Part shown: piece by piece, positions 1 through 8,586 of the stretch
Position numbering within the stretch: the stretch's first letter is position 1
Layout of the letters: each line of letters starts with the position of its first letter
Assembly (NCBI RefSeq): GCF_008087085.1
Contig: NZ_VIYJ01000003.1
Coordinates: 434,001 to 498,000 of the forward strand
DNA length: 64,000 bases
Direction of reading: 5' to 3'
Source: Nocardioides rubriscoriae
GTDB lineage: Bacteria > Actinomycetota > Actinomycetes > Propionibacteriales > Nocardioidaceae
Made by a program: the position numbers and the translations under genes
The notes under the pieces: model-generated
Told to the model about the DNA's origin: nothing
Database searches by the model: none
What the model saw: the letters and a program-made list of their open reading frames with translations, nothing else

Positions 1-152
1 AACGCCTCGGCCGCGGCACCGGTCCAGCCCGAGCCGAGGAATCCCGACACCCGCCGGTCGATCGTGCGCCTGGTCTCCTCCAGCGCCTGGCTGGCCTCCA
101 CCACGTCGGCGCGGCCGCGTCCGAACGCCTCGTGCATCATCTGCATCGTCAT
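1..152 (-). CDS. WXG100 (ESAT-6-like) family protein, cut by the window edge
   Basis: About 50 N-terminal residues are visible, from an ATG at 152 (a second in-frame ATG at 146 is possible). The peptide is a mostly helical stretch with many Ala, Glu and Arg residues, followed by GSGWTGAAAEAF. The WTG in the middle is the WXG turn that joins the two helices of WXG100 proteins, and the spacing from the start (about 43 residues) fits the family. A purine-rich GGGAG lies just upstream of the start. Such small proteins are exported as dimers by ESX/type VII secretion in actinobacteria. The partner genes must lie beyond the left edge. The call rests on the WXG motif and length only. Confidence 0.6.
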   Translation of the reverse strand, partial: MTMQMMHEAFGRGRADVVEASQALEETRRTIDRRVSGFLGSGWTGAAAEA

Positions 153-408
153 CGGTCAGCTCCCTTCGAGTGTGTGGTCGGTCCTTCCCCACCGATCGGG
201 GCGCTACACCACCGAGCCGGCCACGGACCCGTCGGCGGGGCACGCGAGGGGGACCTCGACGTGGCATGATCGAAGACCAGGTGGAAGCGGAGGAGGTGGC
301 GTCGGTGCGAGGGATCGCTGACCGTGAGGTCGTCCGACCGCTGCCCGAGACCCGCCGCGACACGCGCCACCCCGCCGGGGCCTCCGACCTCGTCCTGGCC
401 CCCGCACG

Positions 409-1530
409 GTGAGCGCACCGATCGGGTCGCGACGTGCCGAGCTCGACCCCGACGACGGCCCGCGGATCCTGCTCCTCGTGGCCGCTGCGGCCGGGCTGGT
501 CCTGGTGCTGGCCGTGGTCGGCTACCTGCTGCTGCGTGACGACGGCACCGACCCGGCCGACGCCGGTCCGACCGCCGGTCAGCCCTCGGTCGTCGCGCCC
601 GGCGGCACCGTGTCGTCGTCGGCCCCCGCGGACGCCACCGAGGAGCCCGACCCGCTCGACGACCCGATGAGCCCGGCGTCGATCGACCTGCGCTACGAGA
701 GCCTCGCCGCCTCCGTCACGACCGGCACCGACCGCTGCCGGACGGCCAAGGCACGCCGGGGCCAGGACGAGCGGGTGCGCTGCGACGTGCCGTCCGGCAC
801 CCTCGAGCTCGTCACCTACACCCGGGCCACCGACCTCCTCGCCCGCCGGGCCGAGGCGGTCACCGACCGGCCCGGCGGCGTCCTCGACGCCAGCCGCACG
901 CGCGTGATGATGGCCTTCCAGGACCCGGCCGCGCCGACGAGGGCGTCGGCGAAGGGGCCGAAGGGGAAGGGCGGCTCGAAGGGCGCCCAGACCAAGGGCG
1001 CAGGACGCGGCCGGACCTACCTGTACTGGGACGACCAGCGCGCCCGGCAGTCGGCCGTCTACCTGGCCGACGCCGGCACCGACCTGTCGGTCCTCTCCAC
1101 GGCGTACGACGCCACCGGGCCCGTGCGGCCCTACCCGACCAGCCTGACCGACAAGCAGCTGGTCGCCTTCACCCGGCGCTGGGTGAAGCCCGACGACTGC
1201 CTGCGGACCGTCACCGTCAACCCCGGAGCCGCGCAGGAGAGCTACTGCGACGTCAAGGGCCCGGTCGAGGTGTTCGTGGGGCGCTTCCGCACCAAGGCCG
1301 ACCTCGAGGCCTATCGCACCCTCGTGGTGGCCAGCGCGATCGCCGACAAGCGCACCCTGCGCGACTGGAACCGGGCCAAGGGCGGCGCCCCGGTCGGGGC
1401 GCTCTACGAGTACACGACCGGCGACGGCACCGTGGCGCGCTACTGGGACGACTCGTCGTGCCTGTGCTACGCCGAGGCCTTCCTCGCGCAGGGCAGCTAC
1501 GACCGGCTCGCCCGCTGGTGGGACCGCTAG
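409..1530 (+). CDS. single-pass membrane protein of unknown function
   Basis: 373 aa from a GTG at 409. Residues about 20-45 form one hydrophobic segment (ILLLVAAAAGLVLVLAVVGY) with a short Arg/Asp-rich cytoplasmic tail before it, so the bulk of the protein is predicted to be outside the membrane. A Pro/Asp/Ala-rich linker follows, then two stretches that look alike: each has Cys pairs, a Thr/Tyr-rich segment and a YWDD motif (YLYWDDQRA and ARYWDDSS). That suggests two copies of one extracellular module. A Lys/Gly-rich insert (KGPKGKGGSKGAQTKG) separates them. Its position beside a WXG100 gene would fit a secretion- or envelope-related role, but no family is recognised. It converges on the phosphatase with stops side by side. 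Confidence 0.7.
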   Translation: MSAPIGSRRAELDPDDGPRILLLVAAAAGLVLVLAVVGYLLLRDDGTDPADAGPTAGQPSVVAPGGTVSSSAPADATEEPDPLDDPMSPASIDLRYESLAASVTTGTDRCRTAKARRGQDERVRCDVPSGTLELVTYTRATDLLARRAEAVTDRPGGVLDASRTRVMMAFQDPAAPTRASAKGPKGKGGSKGAQTKGAGRGRTYLYWDDQRARQSAVYLADAGTDLSVLSTAYDATGPVRPYPTSLTDKQLVAFTRRWVKPDDCLRTVTVNPGAAQESYCDVKGPVEVFVGRFRTKADLEAYRTLVVASAIADKRTLRDWNRAKGGAPVGALYEYTTGDGTVARYWDDSSCLCYAEAFLAQGSYDRLARWWDR

Positions 1531-2355
1531 CTAGCTAGTGGCGGCCACCACGGCGATCGAGGTGTCGTCACCGCCCACCTGCGCGGGGTCGCCTACGTCG
1601 GCCGGCAGCCGCGCCCGCAGGGCGTCGAGCCCGCCGTCGCGCACGGTCGCGGCGAGGTCGCGAGCCGTCGTGGACCACCACGTGTCGGGGTCGGCGCGGG
1701 CCTTGCCGAAGCCGTCGGTGCAGACCATGGCCAGGACCACCGGGTCGTCCTGGTCGGCGGCGTCGGCAGCCAGGTCGACGGTCGCGGTGCGCAGCGACGA
1801 CATCGGGTCGGGCTGGCACAACGACGCGGTGCGGACCCCGTCGCCGTCGGGGTCGTCGGGCAGCGGCCGCCACGCCCGACCCGACGCCCGCACCACCACG
1901 GTGTCGCCGTCGCCGACCTGGAGGGCGACCAGACGGTCGTCGGAGACCGCGAGCGCGACCAGGGTCGTGCCGTAGGGCACGAGGGGGCCGCGACGGGCCT
2001 CGTCGGAGCGCAAGGGGTGAGCGGCGACGTGCTCGAGGACCGCCCGGCGCCAGGCCGACACCGCGTCGACCGCGACGGCGGCCGGGTCGACCTCGCCCGC
2101 GCCCTCGAGCGCGGCCGTCAGCGCGTCGAGGGTGAGCGCGGTCGCGAGGTCGGCGCCGACATCGCTGCGGAAGTGGGCGTGGTGGCCGTGGCCGTCGGCG
2201 ACGACGACGACCGCCGCGCTGCCGTCGGGGGCCGCCCAGGTGCGCACGGAGTCCTGGTGGGGCAGGTGCGTGGCCACGTGGAAGGAGCCGATCGTGGTCG
2301 CCGACGCCACGCCCCAGCCCGCCGGTCGGGGAGCGCGGGGGGTGCGGCCGGTCAT
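1531..2355 (-). CDS. PP2C-family (PPM) protein serine/threonine phosphatase-like
   Basis: 274 aa from the ATG at 2355. The PPM metal-site motifs can be read in order: VVADGHGHH near residue 52, a TTLVALAV strand, CTDGFGKA around residue 215, and GGDDTSIAVV at the C-terminus. These supply the Asp residues that hold the two metal ions in PP2C enzymes. The spacing is compact but complete. Enzymes of this class remove phosphate from Ser/Thr and often act with Hanks-type kinases or in bacterial stress signalling. No partner kinase is adjacent. It is divergent from the SDR gene, with about 50 bases between starts. Confidence 0.8.
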   Translation of the reverse strand: MTGRTPRAPRPAGWGVASATTIGSFHVATHLPHQDSVRTWAAPDGSAAVVVVADGHGHHAHFRSDVGADLATALTLDALTAALEGAGEVDPAAVAVDAVSAWRRAVLEHVAAHPLRSDEARRGPLVPYGTTLVALAVSDDRLVALQVGDGDTVVVRASGRAWRPLPDDPDGDGVRTASLCQPDPMSSLRTATVDLAADAADQDDPVVLAMVCTDGFGKARADPDTWWSTTARDLAATVRDGGLDALRARLPADVGDPAQVGGDDTSIAVVAATS

Positions 2356-2406
2356 GGCTCCACCCTGCCACCCACGACCGACAGCCACGACCGACATCAT
2401 CGTCAC

Positions 2407-3246
2407 GTGAGCCTCCTCCTCCAGACCCCTCGCGCCGTCTGCCGCCGTCTGCTCCGCCCGGGCGCGGCGAGCCCGCTGCAGGACCGGGTGGTCCTGGTCA
2501 CCGGGGCGTCCTCGGGCATCGGCGCGGCGACGGCCCGTCTGGTCGCCGCGCACGGAGCGACGACGCTGCTGGTCGCGCGCCGCGCCGAGACGATCGCCGC
2601 GCTCGCCGACGAGCTCGTCGCCGCCGGCGGGCGTGCCGCGGCGTACCCCTGCGACCTCACCGACGGCGACGCCGTCGACGCGCTGGTGGCGCGGGTGCTG
2701 GCCGACCACGGGTCGGTCGACTACCTGGTCAACAACGCGGGCCGCTCGATCCGGCGGTCGTTGGCGGCCAGCCACGACCGGTTCCACGACTTCGAGCGGA
2801 CCATGGCCATCAACTACTTCGGGCCGGTCCGGCTCACGATGGGGCTGCTGCCCGCGATGAGGGAGCAGCGCTTCGGCCACGTCGTCAACATCGTGTCGTG
2901 GGGCGTGCAGCTCAAGGCGCCCAGGTTCGCGGCCTACCTCGCCTCCAAGTCGGCGCTCGACACCTGGGCCCGGGTCGCGGCGCGTGAGACCTGGGACGAC
3001 AACGTCACCTTCACCAACATGCGCTTCGGCCTGGTGCACACCCCGATGGTCGAGACCACCGTCGAGCACTACCGCCGATGGCCGTCACTGACCGCCGACC
3101 AGGCCGCGGCCCGGGTGCTGCGGGCGCTCGAGGACCGGCCGGTCTCGTTCAACGTCGCGGCCGGACGAGCCGGCGACGTGCTCAACCTGGTCACGCCGCG
3201 CCTGGCCGACTTCGTGATGCACCGGCTCGACCGGTCGGGCTCCTAG
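2407..3246 (+). CDS. short-chain dehydrogenase/reductase (SDR)
   Basis: 279 aa from a GTG at 2407. It has the classical SDR signatures: the nucleotide-binding TGASSGIG near residue 34, a DLTDG acidic turn, NNAG near residue 111 and the catalytic YLASK (Tyr-x3-Lys) near residue 178, with a Ser on the preceding strand (VSWG). The Rossmann core is preceded by about 25 basic residues, which may form an amphipathic or membrane-associating lead. Substrate cannot be told from sequence; the C-terminal lid resembles actinobacterial SDRs acting on lipid or steroid-like substrates. The stop overlaps the convergent ku stop by four bases. Confidence 0.85.
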   Translation: MSLLLQTPRAVCRRLLRPGAASPLQDRVVLVTGASSGIGAATARLVAAHGATTLLVARRAETIAALADELVAAGGRAAAYPCDLTDGDAVDALVARVLADHGSVDYLVNNAGRSIRRSLAASHDRFHDFERTMAINYFGPVRLTMGLLPAMREQRFGHVVNIVSWGVQLKAPRFAAYLASKSALDTWARVAARETWDDNVTFTNMRFGLVHTPMVETTVEHYRRWPSLTADQAAARVLRALEDRPVSFNVAAGRAGDVLNLVTPRLADFVMHRLDRSGS

Positions 3247-4202
3247 GAGGCCTTCTTGGCGGCGGTCTTCTTGGTGGTCGACTTCTTCGCCGGGGCCTTC
3301 TTGGCGGCCTTCTTCGCAGGAGCCTTCTTCGCCGCCGTCTTCCGGGCCGGGGCCTTCGCGGCGGGCGCGTCCTCGACGGTGTCGGCATCGGTGTCGTCGT
3401 CGGGCTCGGCCTCGTCGGGCACGGTCTCGCCGCGGGCGGTCCGGGCCGCGGCCACCGAGCGCTGCAGCGCGGCGAGCAGGTCGACGACCTCGCCACCGGT
3501 CTTGGTCGAGGTCGGGGTCCGCTTGATCTCGCCGCCCTCGATCTTGGTCTGCACCAGGTCCTTGACCGCGTCGGCGTAGTCGTCCTCGTACTCGCTGGCG
3601 TCGAAGTCGCCGGCCAGGGTCTCGACGAGCATCGTGGCCATCTTGACCTCGGAGTCCTTGACCTCGCCGGTCTCGACCTGGAAGTCGGGGGTGCGGATCT
3701 CGTCGGGCCACATCATCGTCTGCAGCACGATGACGTCGTCGCGCACGCGCAGCACCGCGACCGTCGTGCGCTGGCGCAGCGCGACGGTGACCACGGCCAT
3801 CCGGTCGGCGTCGAGGAGGGCCTGGCGCAGCAGCGCGTAGGGCTTGGCGCCGGTCTTCTCGGGCTCGAGGTAGTAGGACTTCTCGAACAGCATCGGGTCG
3901 ATCTGGTCGCTGGGCACGAACTTCTCGACCGCGATCTCGCGCGACGACGTCGACGGCAGCGCGGCCATGTCGTCGTCGGTGAGGATGACCATCTCGCCGT
4001 CCTCGGTCTCGTAGCCCTTGGCGATCTCGGAGTAGGGGACCTCCTCGCCGTCGATCGAGCAGACCCGTTGGTACTTGATGCGGCCGCCGTCGCTCTCGTG
4101 CACCTGGCGGAAGGCCACGTCGTGGCTCTCGGTCGCGGAGTAGAGCTTGACGGGCACGCTGACCAGCCCGAAGGAGACCGCGCCCTTCCAGATCGCACGC
4201 AT
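3243..4202 (-). CDS. ku: Ku homodimer, non-homologous end joining
   Basis: 319 aa. It begins MRAIWKGAVSFGLVSVPVKL, the conserved start of bacterial Ku, and carries the Ku core (VCSIDGEEVPYSEIAKGYE; FEKSYYLEPE) to about residue 260. The tail is a long Lys/Ala-rich extension with repeated AKK and PAKK units, like the DNA-binding tails of actinobacterial Ku. Ku rings bind double-strand ends and recruit LigD. It is divergent from the two ligD-type genes at 4279 and 5229, with 76 bases between starts, which is the expected NHEJ context. Confidence 0.95.
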   Translation of the reverse strand: MRAIWKGAVSFGLVSVPVKLYSATESHDVAFRQVHESDGGRIKYQRVCSIDGEEVPYSEIAKGYETEDGEMVILTDDDMAALPSTSSREIAVEKFVPSDQIDPMLFEKSYYLEPEKTGAKPYALLRQALLDADRMAVVTVALRQRTTVAVLRVRDDVIVLQTMMWPDEIRTPDFQVETGEVKDSEVKMATMLVETLAGDFDASEYEDDYADAVKDLVQTKIEGGEIKRTPTSTKTGGEVVDLLAALQRSVAAARTARGETVPDEAEPDDDTDADTVEDAPAAKAPARKTAAKKAPAKKAAKKAPAKKSTTKKTAAKKAS

Positions 4203-4278
4203 GGGCCAGTATCACCCGCTCGGCCACCCGGTTGTCCACCGCGCGCCGCGCGGCCCGGCAGCAGGCAGGATGGGGGCC

Positions 4279-5232
4279 ATGCGTCCGATGCTCGCCACGC
4301 CCGGCGACCGCGTGCCGCCCGGTGAGGGGTGGGCCCACGAGGTGAAGTGGGACGGCATGCGGGTCCTCGCCGACTCCGCCGGGTACGGCGAGCGGGGCCG
4401 CTACCGGCTGACCAGCCGCAACGACAACGACGTGACCGGCGCCTGGCCCGACGTCGCCGAGGGCCTGCGCGGGCTGCGCCGGCGCGACCTGCTCGTCGAC
4501 GGCGAGGTGATCGCGCTCAACGCCGACGGTGTGCCCGACTTCCGCACCCTGCAGGAGCGGATGCACGTGCGTCGCGCGGCCGCGGTGCAGCGGCTGGTGA
4601 CCACCGTGCCGGTCACCTACATGGTCTTCGACCTGCTCCGCCTCGACGGCGTCGACCTGGTGCACGAGCCGCTCGCGACCCGACGGGCCCGGTTGGCCGA
4701 GGTGCTCGACGGGTCGCCGTGGCAGGTGCCCGCGTCGTACGACGACGGCGCGATGCTCCTCGAGGCGACCCGCCAGCAGGGCCTCGAGGGCATCGTCAGC
4801 AAGCGCGTGTCCTCGCCGTACCGGCCGGGGGAGCGCAGCCCCCACTGGCTCAAGCTCGCCCACCGCTTCCGCGGCACCTACGTCGTCGGGGGCTGGCGCC
4901 CCCAGGAGGGCACGACCCACCGGCTCGCCTCGCTGCTCGTCGGGGAGGTCACACCCGACGGGCTGGTCTTCCGCGGGCGCGTCGGCAGCGGCATCGCCGC
5001 CAAGCAGAGCCGGCTGCTCACCGACGCCGTCGCCGGGCTGGCCCGCCCCACGAGCCCCTTCGTCGACGAGGTGCCGCGCCTCGACGCCGCCGGCACCACC
5101 TGGCTCGAGCCCGTCCTGGTCGTCGACGTCGACTCCCACGGCCACGGCCACCCGAGGCTGCGGCAGCCGTCGTACCAGGGGATCCGCACCGACCTGACCC
5201 CCGACGACCTGGCCGCGGCGGTCGACCGGTGA
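4279..5232 (+). CDS. ligD: ATP-dependent DNA ligase, LigD ligase domain as a separate protein
   Basis: About 317 aa from the ATG at 4279 (an ATG at 4270 is also possible). The nucleotidyltransferase motif I, EVKWDGMR, gives the adenylated lysine near residue 21; motifs DGEVIAL, TYMVFDLL and EGIVSK follow, with HWLKLAHR as motif V and an OB-fold domain after it. The end of the protein lacks the polymerase and phosphoesterase domains found fused in single-chain LigD. The next gene, overlapping by four bases, supplies the polymerase. It seals breaks held by Ku in non-homologous end joining. No 3'-phosphoesterase domain is seen nearby. Confidence 0.92.
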   Translation: MRPMLATPGDRVPPGEGWAHEVKWDGMRVLADSAGYGERGRYRLTSRNDNDVTGAWPDVAEGLRGLRRRDLLVDGEVIALNADGVPDFRTLQERMHVRRAAAVQRLVTTVPVTYMVFDLLRLDGVDLVHEPLATRRARLAEVLDGSPWQVPASYDDGAMLLEATRQQGLEGIVSKRVSSPYRPGERSPHWLKLAHRFRGTYVVGGWRPQEGTTHRLASLLVGEVTPDGLVFRGRVGSGIAAKQSRLLTDAVAGLARPTSPFVDEVPRLDAAGTTWLEPVLVVDVDSHGHGHPRLRQPSYQGIRTDLTPDDLAAAVDR

Positions 5233-6167
5233 GCCCGCGCGGGGACAAGCACCCGGTCGAGGAGCTGCACGTCGACGTCGAGGGCCGCACCCTCAAGATC
5301 AGCAGCCTGAGCAAGGTGCTCTACCCCCTCACCGGCACGACCAAGGGCGAGGTGCTCGACTACTACGCCCGGATCTCGCCGGTGATGCTGCCGCACCTGG
5401 CCGACCGCGCGGTCACGCGGATCCGCTGGCCGCACGGCGTGCAGGACCTCAGCTTCTTCGAGAAGAACGCCCCCGCCGGCACGCCGTCCTGGGTGCGGAC
5501 GGTGACGGTCCCGACCAGCGGGCGCCGCGCGGGCCGCTACGGCGAGACGGCCAACGACACCCTCACCTTCCCCGTCGTCGACGACCTGGCCACGCTCACC
5601 TGGTTGGCCAACCTGGCCGCGATCGAGCTGCACGTGCACCAGTGGAAGGTCGGGCGCAACGGCCGCCCGCGCAACGCCGACCGGATCGTGGTCGACCTCG
5701 ACCCCGGGGAGCCGGCCGGGCTGCACGAGTGCTGTCAGGTGGCCCTCCTCGCGCGCGACAAGCTGGCCGGCCGCGACCTCGTCGCCAAGCCCGTCCTCAG
5801 CGGCAGCAAGGGCCTCCACCTCTACGCCGATCTCCCGCACCGGCTGCCGCCCGAGGAGTCGACGGCACTGGCCAAGGAGATCGCCGAGGAGCTGCAGGCC
5901 GAGCACCCGCGCCTGGTCACCTCGGCCATGACCAAGGCCCGGCGGGGCGGCAAGGTCTTCCTCGACTGGTCGCAGAACGCCGGCTCCAAGACCACCATCG
6001 CGCCCTACTCGCTGCGCGGCAAGGAGCGCCCGTACGTCGCCGCGCCGGTCACCTGGGACGAGGTCGTCGCCGGTGCCGACGACCCGTTCGGCCTCGAGCA
6101 GCTCACCTTCGACCGGGTGCTGGAGCGGGCCGCGGAGCACGGCGACCTCTTCGGCTGCGGTCCGTGA
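5229..6167 (+). CDS. ligD: LigD-type primase-polymerase domain protein
   Basis: 312 aa from a GTG at 5229, overlapping the ligase stop (GTGA). It shows the archaeo-eukaryotic primase (AEP) fold of LigD polymerase: KVLYP near the start, RIRWPHGV, FFEKNAPAG, the metal-binding DRIVVDLDPG, SGSKGLHLYADL, FLDWSQNAGSKTTIAPYSLR and APVTWDEV. In end joining it fills gaps and adds ribonucleotides before sealing. Here polymerase and ligase are two translationally coupled proteins, as in many Streptomyces-like actinobacteria, whereas mycobacterial LigD is one chain. Confidence 0.92.
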   Translation: MSPRGDKHPVEELHVDVEGRTLKISSLSKVLYPLTGTTKGEVLDYYARISPVMLPHLADRAVTRIRWPHGVQDLSFFEKNAPAGTPSWVRTVTVPTSGRRAGRYGETANDTLTFPVVDDLATLTWLANLAAIELHVHQWKVGRNGRPRNADRIVVDLDPGEPAGLHECCQVALLARDKLAGRDLVAKPVLSGSKGLHLYADLPHRLPPEESTALAKEIAEELQAEHPRLVTSAMTKARRGGKVFLDWSQNAGSKTTIAPYSLRGKERPYVAAPVTWDEVVAGADDPFGLEQLTFDRVLERAAEHGDLFGCGP

Positions 6168-6369
6168 CCCGTTACCGAACGGTGGGGGCCGTGTTGCGTG
6201 GGTGTGTCGTGGGTGTGCCCCGGCTGTGGTCCGGGGGCTCCTAGCCTGGAGGCCGGCTTCCTGGAGGGGGGCCGTGCCGCGAGGGAGCGGGGCCCCGGTT
6301 GACGGAGTCTGTCCAACGATTCCGCCAGTCCGCCTCGGCGACCCCCGGTGACCCCCTATGCTCCTTCCC

Positions 6370-7065
6370 ATGGGTCACAGAGTTCTCGTCGTCGAGGACG
6401 AGGAGGACATTGCGTTCCCCCTCGTCCGGACGCTGGAGCGCGAGGGCTACGACGTCGACTGGGTCGACAGCGGCCAGAAGGCCCTCGACGAGCTGGGCGG
6501 TCGCACCACCGAGGTGATGATCCTCGACCTGGGCCTGCCCGACATGGACGGTCTCGAGGTCTGCAAGCAGGCCCGTTCGGCCGGCTACGAGGGCGCGATC
6601 ATGATCGTCACGGCGCGCGCCGGGGAGCTCGACCGCGTGGTCGGCCTCGACTACGGCGCCGACGACTACCTGGCCAAGCCGTTCGGGCTGGCCGAGCTGC
6701 AGGCGCGCGTGCGCGCGCTGCTGCGCCGTACGGGTGGCGGCTCGGTCAACGGCGTCGATCAGCCCGACGACGGGCTGCGCATCGACGTGGCCGCGCGCCG
6801 GGTCTACGCCGGCGACACCGAGGTGCCGCTGACCGGCAAGGAGTTCGACGTGCTGTCGATCCTGGCCGCCAACAAGGACAAGGTCGTCAGCCGTGGTCGG
6901 CTGATGGCCGACGTGTGGGACGAGAACTGGTACGGGTCGACCAAGACCCTCGACGTCACGATCGGTCGGCTTCGTCAGAAGCTCGAGGGCCAGGGCGTGA
7001 CCGAGCGTGTCGTCGCCGTGCGCGGGGTGGGCTTCCGGCTCGAGGCCCCCGCGCCCGATGCGTGA
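6370..7065 (+). CDS. OmpR/PhoB-family response regulator
   Basis: 231 aa from the ATG at 6370. The receiver domain (1-115) has the acidic pair ED at 9-12, the phospho-acceptor Asp53 in ILDLGLPDMDG, a Thr in IVTAR and Lys103 in DDYLAKPF. After a short linker comes a winged helix (about 130-228) ending in TLDVTIGRLRQKLE and VRGVGFRL, typical of OmpR/PhoB DNA-binding domains. It overlaps the downstream kinase by eight bases, so the two are a co-transcribed pair. A TATGCT hexamer lies seven bases before the start and may be the -10 of a nearly leaderless promoter. Confidence 0.93.
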   Translation: MGHRVLVVEDEEDIAFPLVRTLEREGYDVDWVDSGQKALDELGGRTTEVMILDLGLPDMDGLEVCKQARSAGYEGAIMIVTARAGELDRVVGLDYGADDYLAKPFGLAELQARVRALLRRTGGGSVNGVDQPDDGLRIDVAARRVYAGDTEVPLTGKEFDVLSILAANKDKVVSRGRLMADVWDENWYGSTKTLDVTIGRLRQKLEGQGVTERVVAVRGVGFRLEAPAPDA

Positions 7066-8269
7066 ACGTCTGACGATCTGGTTCATCGCGATCACGCTGC
7101 TGCTGCTCCTCGGGGCCGGCCTCGTGCGCGCCTACGCCAGTGACGGCGAGGTCCGCCGGGCCGAGCGTGCCGACGCCACGGCGGTCGCGACGTCCCTGGC
7201 GAGCGTCGTCTCCGACGAGCTGTCCGCCGGTGGCGAGGTCGACCGGGCGCTGCTGGAGCCCTTCGCCCTGCCCCGCCTGGAGCTCAGGTACGCCGTCCCC
7301 GGTGCGCCCGACGTCGTCGCCACCGGTGCGGACCGCCCGGGCGACGTCGCCGAGGAGGACGAGGCCGTCGCGAGCGTCGTGGTCGCGGGGGGCGGGACCC
7401 TCACGGTCAGCGCCCGCCACGACGAGGCCCTCGAGGGGATCTGGGGCAGCGACCTGCGGGGGGTGCTCGGACTGTTCGGGCTCCTGGCCGTGATCGCCGG
7501 GAGCGTCGGCTACCTCGTCGCGCGCAGCCTGTCGCGTCCCTTCCGCCAGCTCGCCGTCGCGGCCGCGGCCCTGGGGCGCGGGCGGTTCGACCTCGACCTG
7601 CCGCGCGGCGGGGTCCCCGAGGCCCGCGCCATCGCCACCGCGCTCGAGCTGAGCGCGAGCCAGCTGCGCGACCGCCTCGAGCGCGAGCGTCAGTTCTCCC
7701 AGCACGCGAGCCACGTCCTGCGCACCCCGCTCACGAGCCTGCGCTTCACGCTCGAGGAGCTGGTCGACGAGCCCGACCTGTCGGTCCCGGCGCGCGAGTG
7801 CGCCCAGCGGGGTCTCAAGGCGGTGGCGCAGCTCAACGCGGCCGCCAGCGAGCTCGTCGAGCTCAGTGGTCGCGGCGTCCTGGTCGCCGGGGCCGCGGTG
7901 CCCCTGCGCGACCTCGCCACCCAGGTGGCGCAGCGTTGGGCCGACGTCCTCGACGAGGACGACCGACGGCTCACCGCCGCCGTCGAGGGCGACGTCGACC
8001 TCACCTTCACCCCCGGCCCGGTCGAGCAGGTGCTCGACCTGCTCCTCGACGACGTCGTCCAGCGCGAGTCGGGCTCGGTGCGCCTGGTCTTCGAGGGCGC
8101 CGCCAGCCGGCTGCGCGTCGACGTCCTCTGCTCGCGGCTCGACGGAACGCTCGGAGCGCCGCGCCACGCCAGCCAGGACCGAGTCCTCCTGGTCCTCGAC
8201 GCCCTCGGCGGACGCCTCGAGCAGCCCGCCGACGTCGACGTGCTGCGCCTGCACCTCCCACGCCGGTAG
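7058..8269 (+). CDS. sensor histidine kinase with an unrecognisable ATPase domain
   Basis: 403 aa from the ATG at 7058. It has a first membrane helix (7-25), a short extracytoplasmic region, a second helix (136-156), a HAMP-like stretch and a HisKA helix with ASHVLRTPLTSL, giving a likely phospho-His219. The final 130 residues, where the catalytic ATPase should be, lack the N box and the DxGxG / GxGL glycine boxes; only scattered hydrophobic strands remain. The paired regulator at 6370 is intact. It may need another kinase for phosphotransfer, act mainly as a phosphatase or scaffold, or have a highly diverged ATP site. Confidence 0.85.
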   Translation: MRERLTIWFIAITLLLLLGAGLVRAYASDGEVRRAERADATAVATSLASVVSDELSAGGEVDRALLEPFALPRLELRYAVPGAPDVVATGADRPGDVAEEDEAVASVVVAGGGTLTVSARHDEALEGIWGSDLRGVLGLFGLLAVIAGSVGYLVARSLSRPFRQLAVAAAALGRGRFDLDLPRGGVPEARAIATALELSASQLRDRLERERQFSQHASHVLRTPLTSLRFTLEELVDEPDLSVPARECAQRGLKAVAQLNAAASELVELSGRGVLVAGAAVPLRDLATQVAQRWADVLDEDDRRLTAAVEGDVDLTFTPGPVEQVLDLLLDDVVQRESGSVRLVFEGAASRLRVDVLCSRLDGTLGAPRHASQDRVLLVLDALGGRLEQPADVDVLRLHLPRR

Positions 8270-8297
8270 CGCCCCGGGAGCCCACGACCCCCACCCC

Positions 8298-8332
8298 ACG
8301 GTGGTCGAGGAGGTCGCCCGCGACCGTCTCGA
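8298..8332. repeat. dispersed palindromic repeat, copy 1
   Basis: GGTGGTCGAG, then GGTCGC, two bases, GCGACC and CTCGAGACC: a nested inverted repeat between the kinase gene and the convergent glycosyltransferase. Related sequences lie at 13076-13097 and 56763-56799. Intergenic repeats of this kind are common in Nocardioides-like genomes. Confidence 0.55.
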
Positions 8333-8464
8333 GACCACTCGACCGCACCGGGAAGCTTTCTTACTCCGGGTCCCACGGGGTCGGGGTCGGGCGGCCGCCC
8401 GCGTAGTCGATCGCGTCTCACCTGCTCCGGGAGTCACATGGCGCTGACCGGGACGCTGAACGTG

Positions 8465-8498
8465 TGACAGGGCCGCTGAAAGTCCATCGGCCCTGTCA
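8465..8498. terminator. hairpin between convergent genes, likely bidirectional terminator
   Basis: TGACAGGGCC (8465-8474) pairs perfectly with GGCCCTGTCA (8489-8498) across a 14-base loop. It lies in the 317-base gap between the plus-strand kinase and the minus-strand glycosyltransferase. There is no T tract, as is usual for high-GC actinobacterial terminators. Apart from this hairpin and the repeat at 8298, nothing was seen in the gap. Confidence 0.5.
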
Positions 8499-8586
8499 GG
8501 GTTCCGGCGTCCCGGTGTGACAGATGGGGTGGGTGTGAGTCTCTGGTCGCCCTGTCCACCGACGAGGACCCGGACCGACGAGACCC

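Noticed and set aside
153..408. 48-codon frame beginning at an ATG near 267, before the membrane-protein gene
   Set aside because: No ribosome-binding site or similarity recognised; the gap is probably a divergent promoter region.
1531..3069. Long minus-strand frame extending far upstream of the phosphatase
   Set aside because: The upstream part is the shadow of the SDR gene; phosphatase motifs begin only after the ATG at 2355.
3085..5151. 688-codon minus-strand frame antisense to ku and ligD
   Set aside because: Arg/Pro/Gly-rich shadow of two well-supported genes, with no domain of its own.
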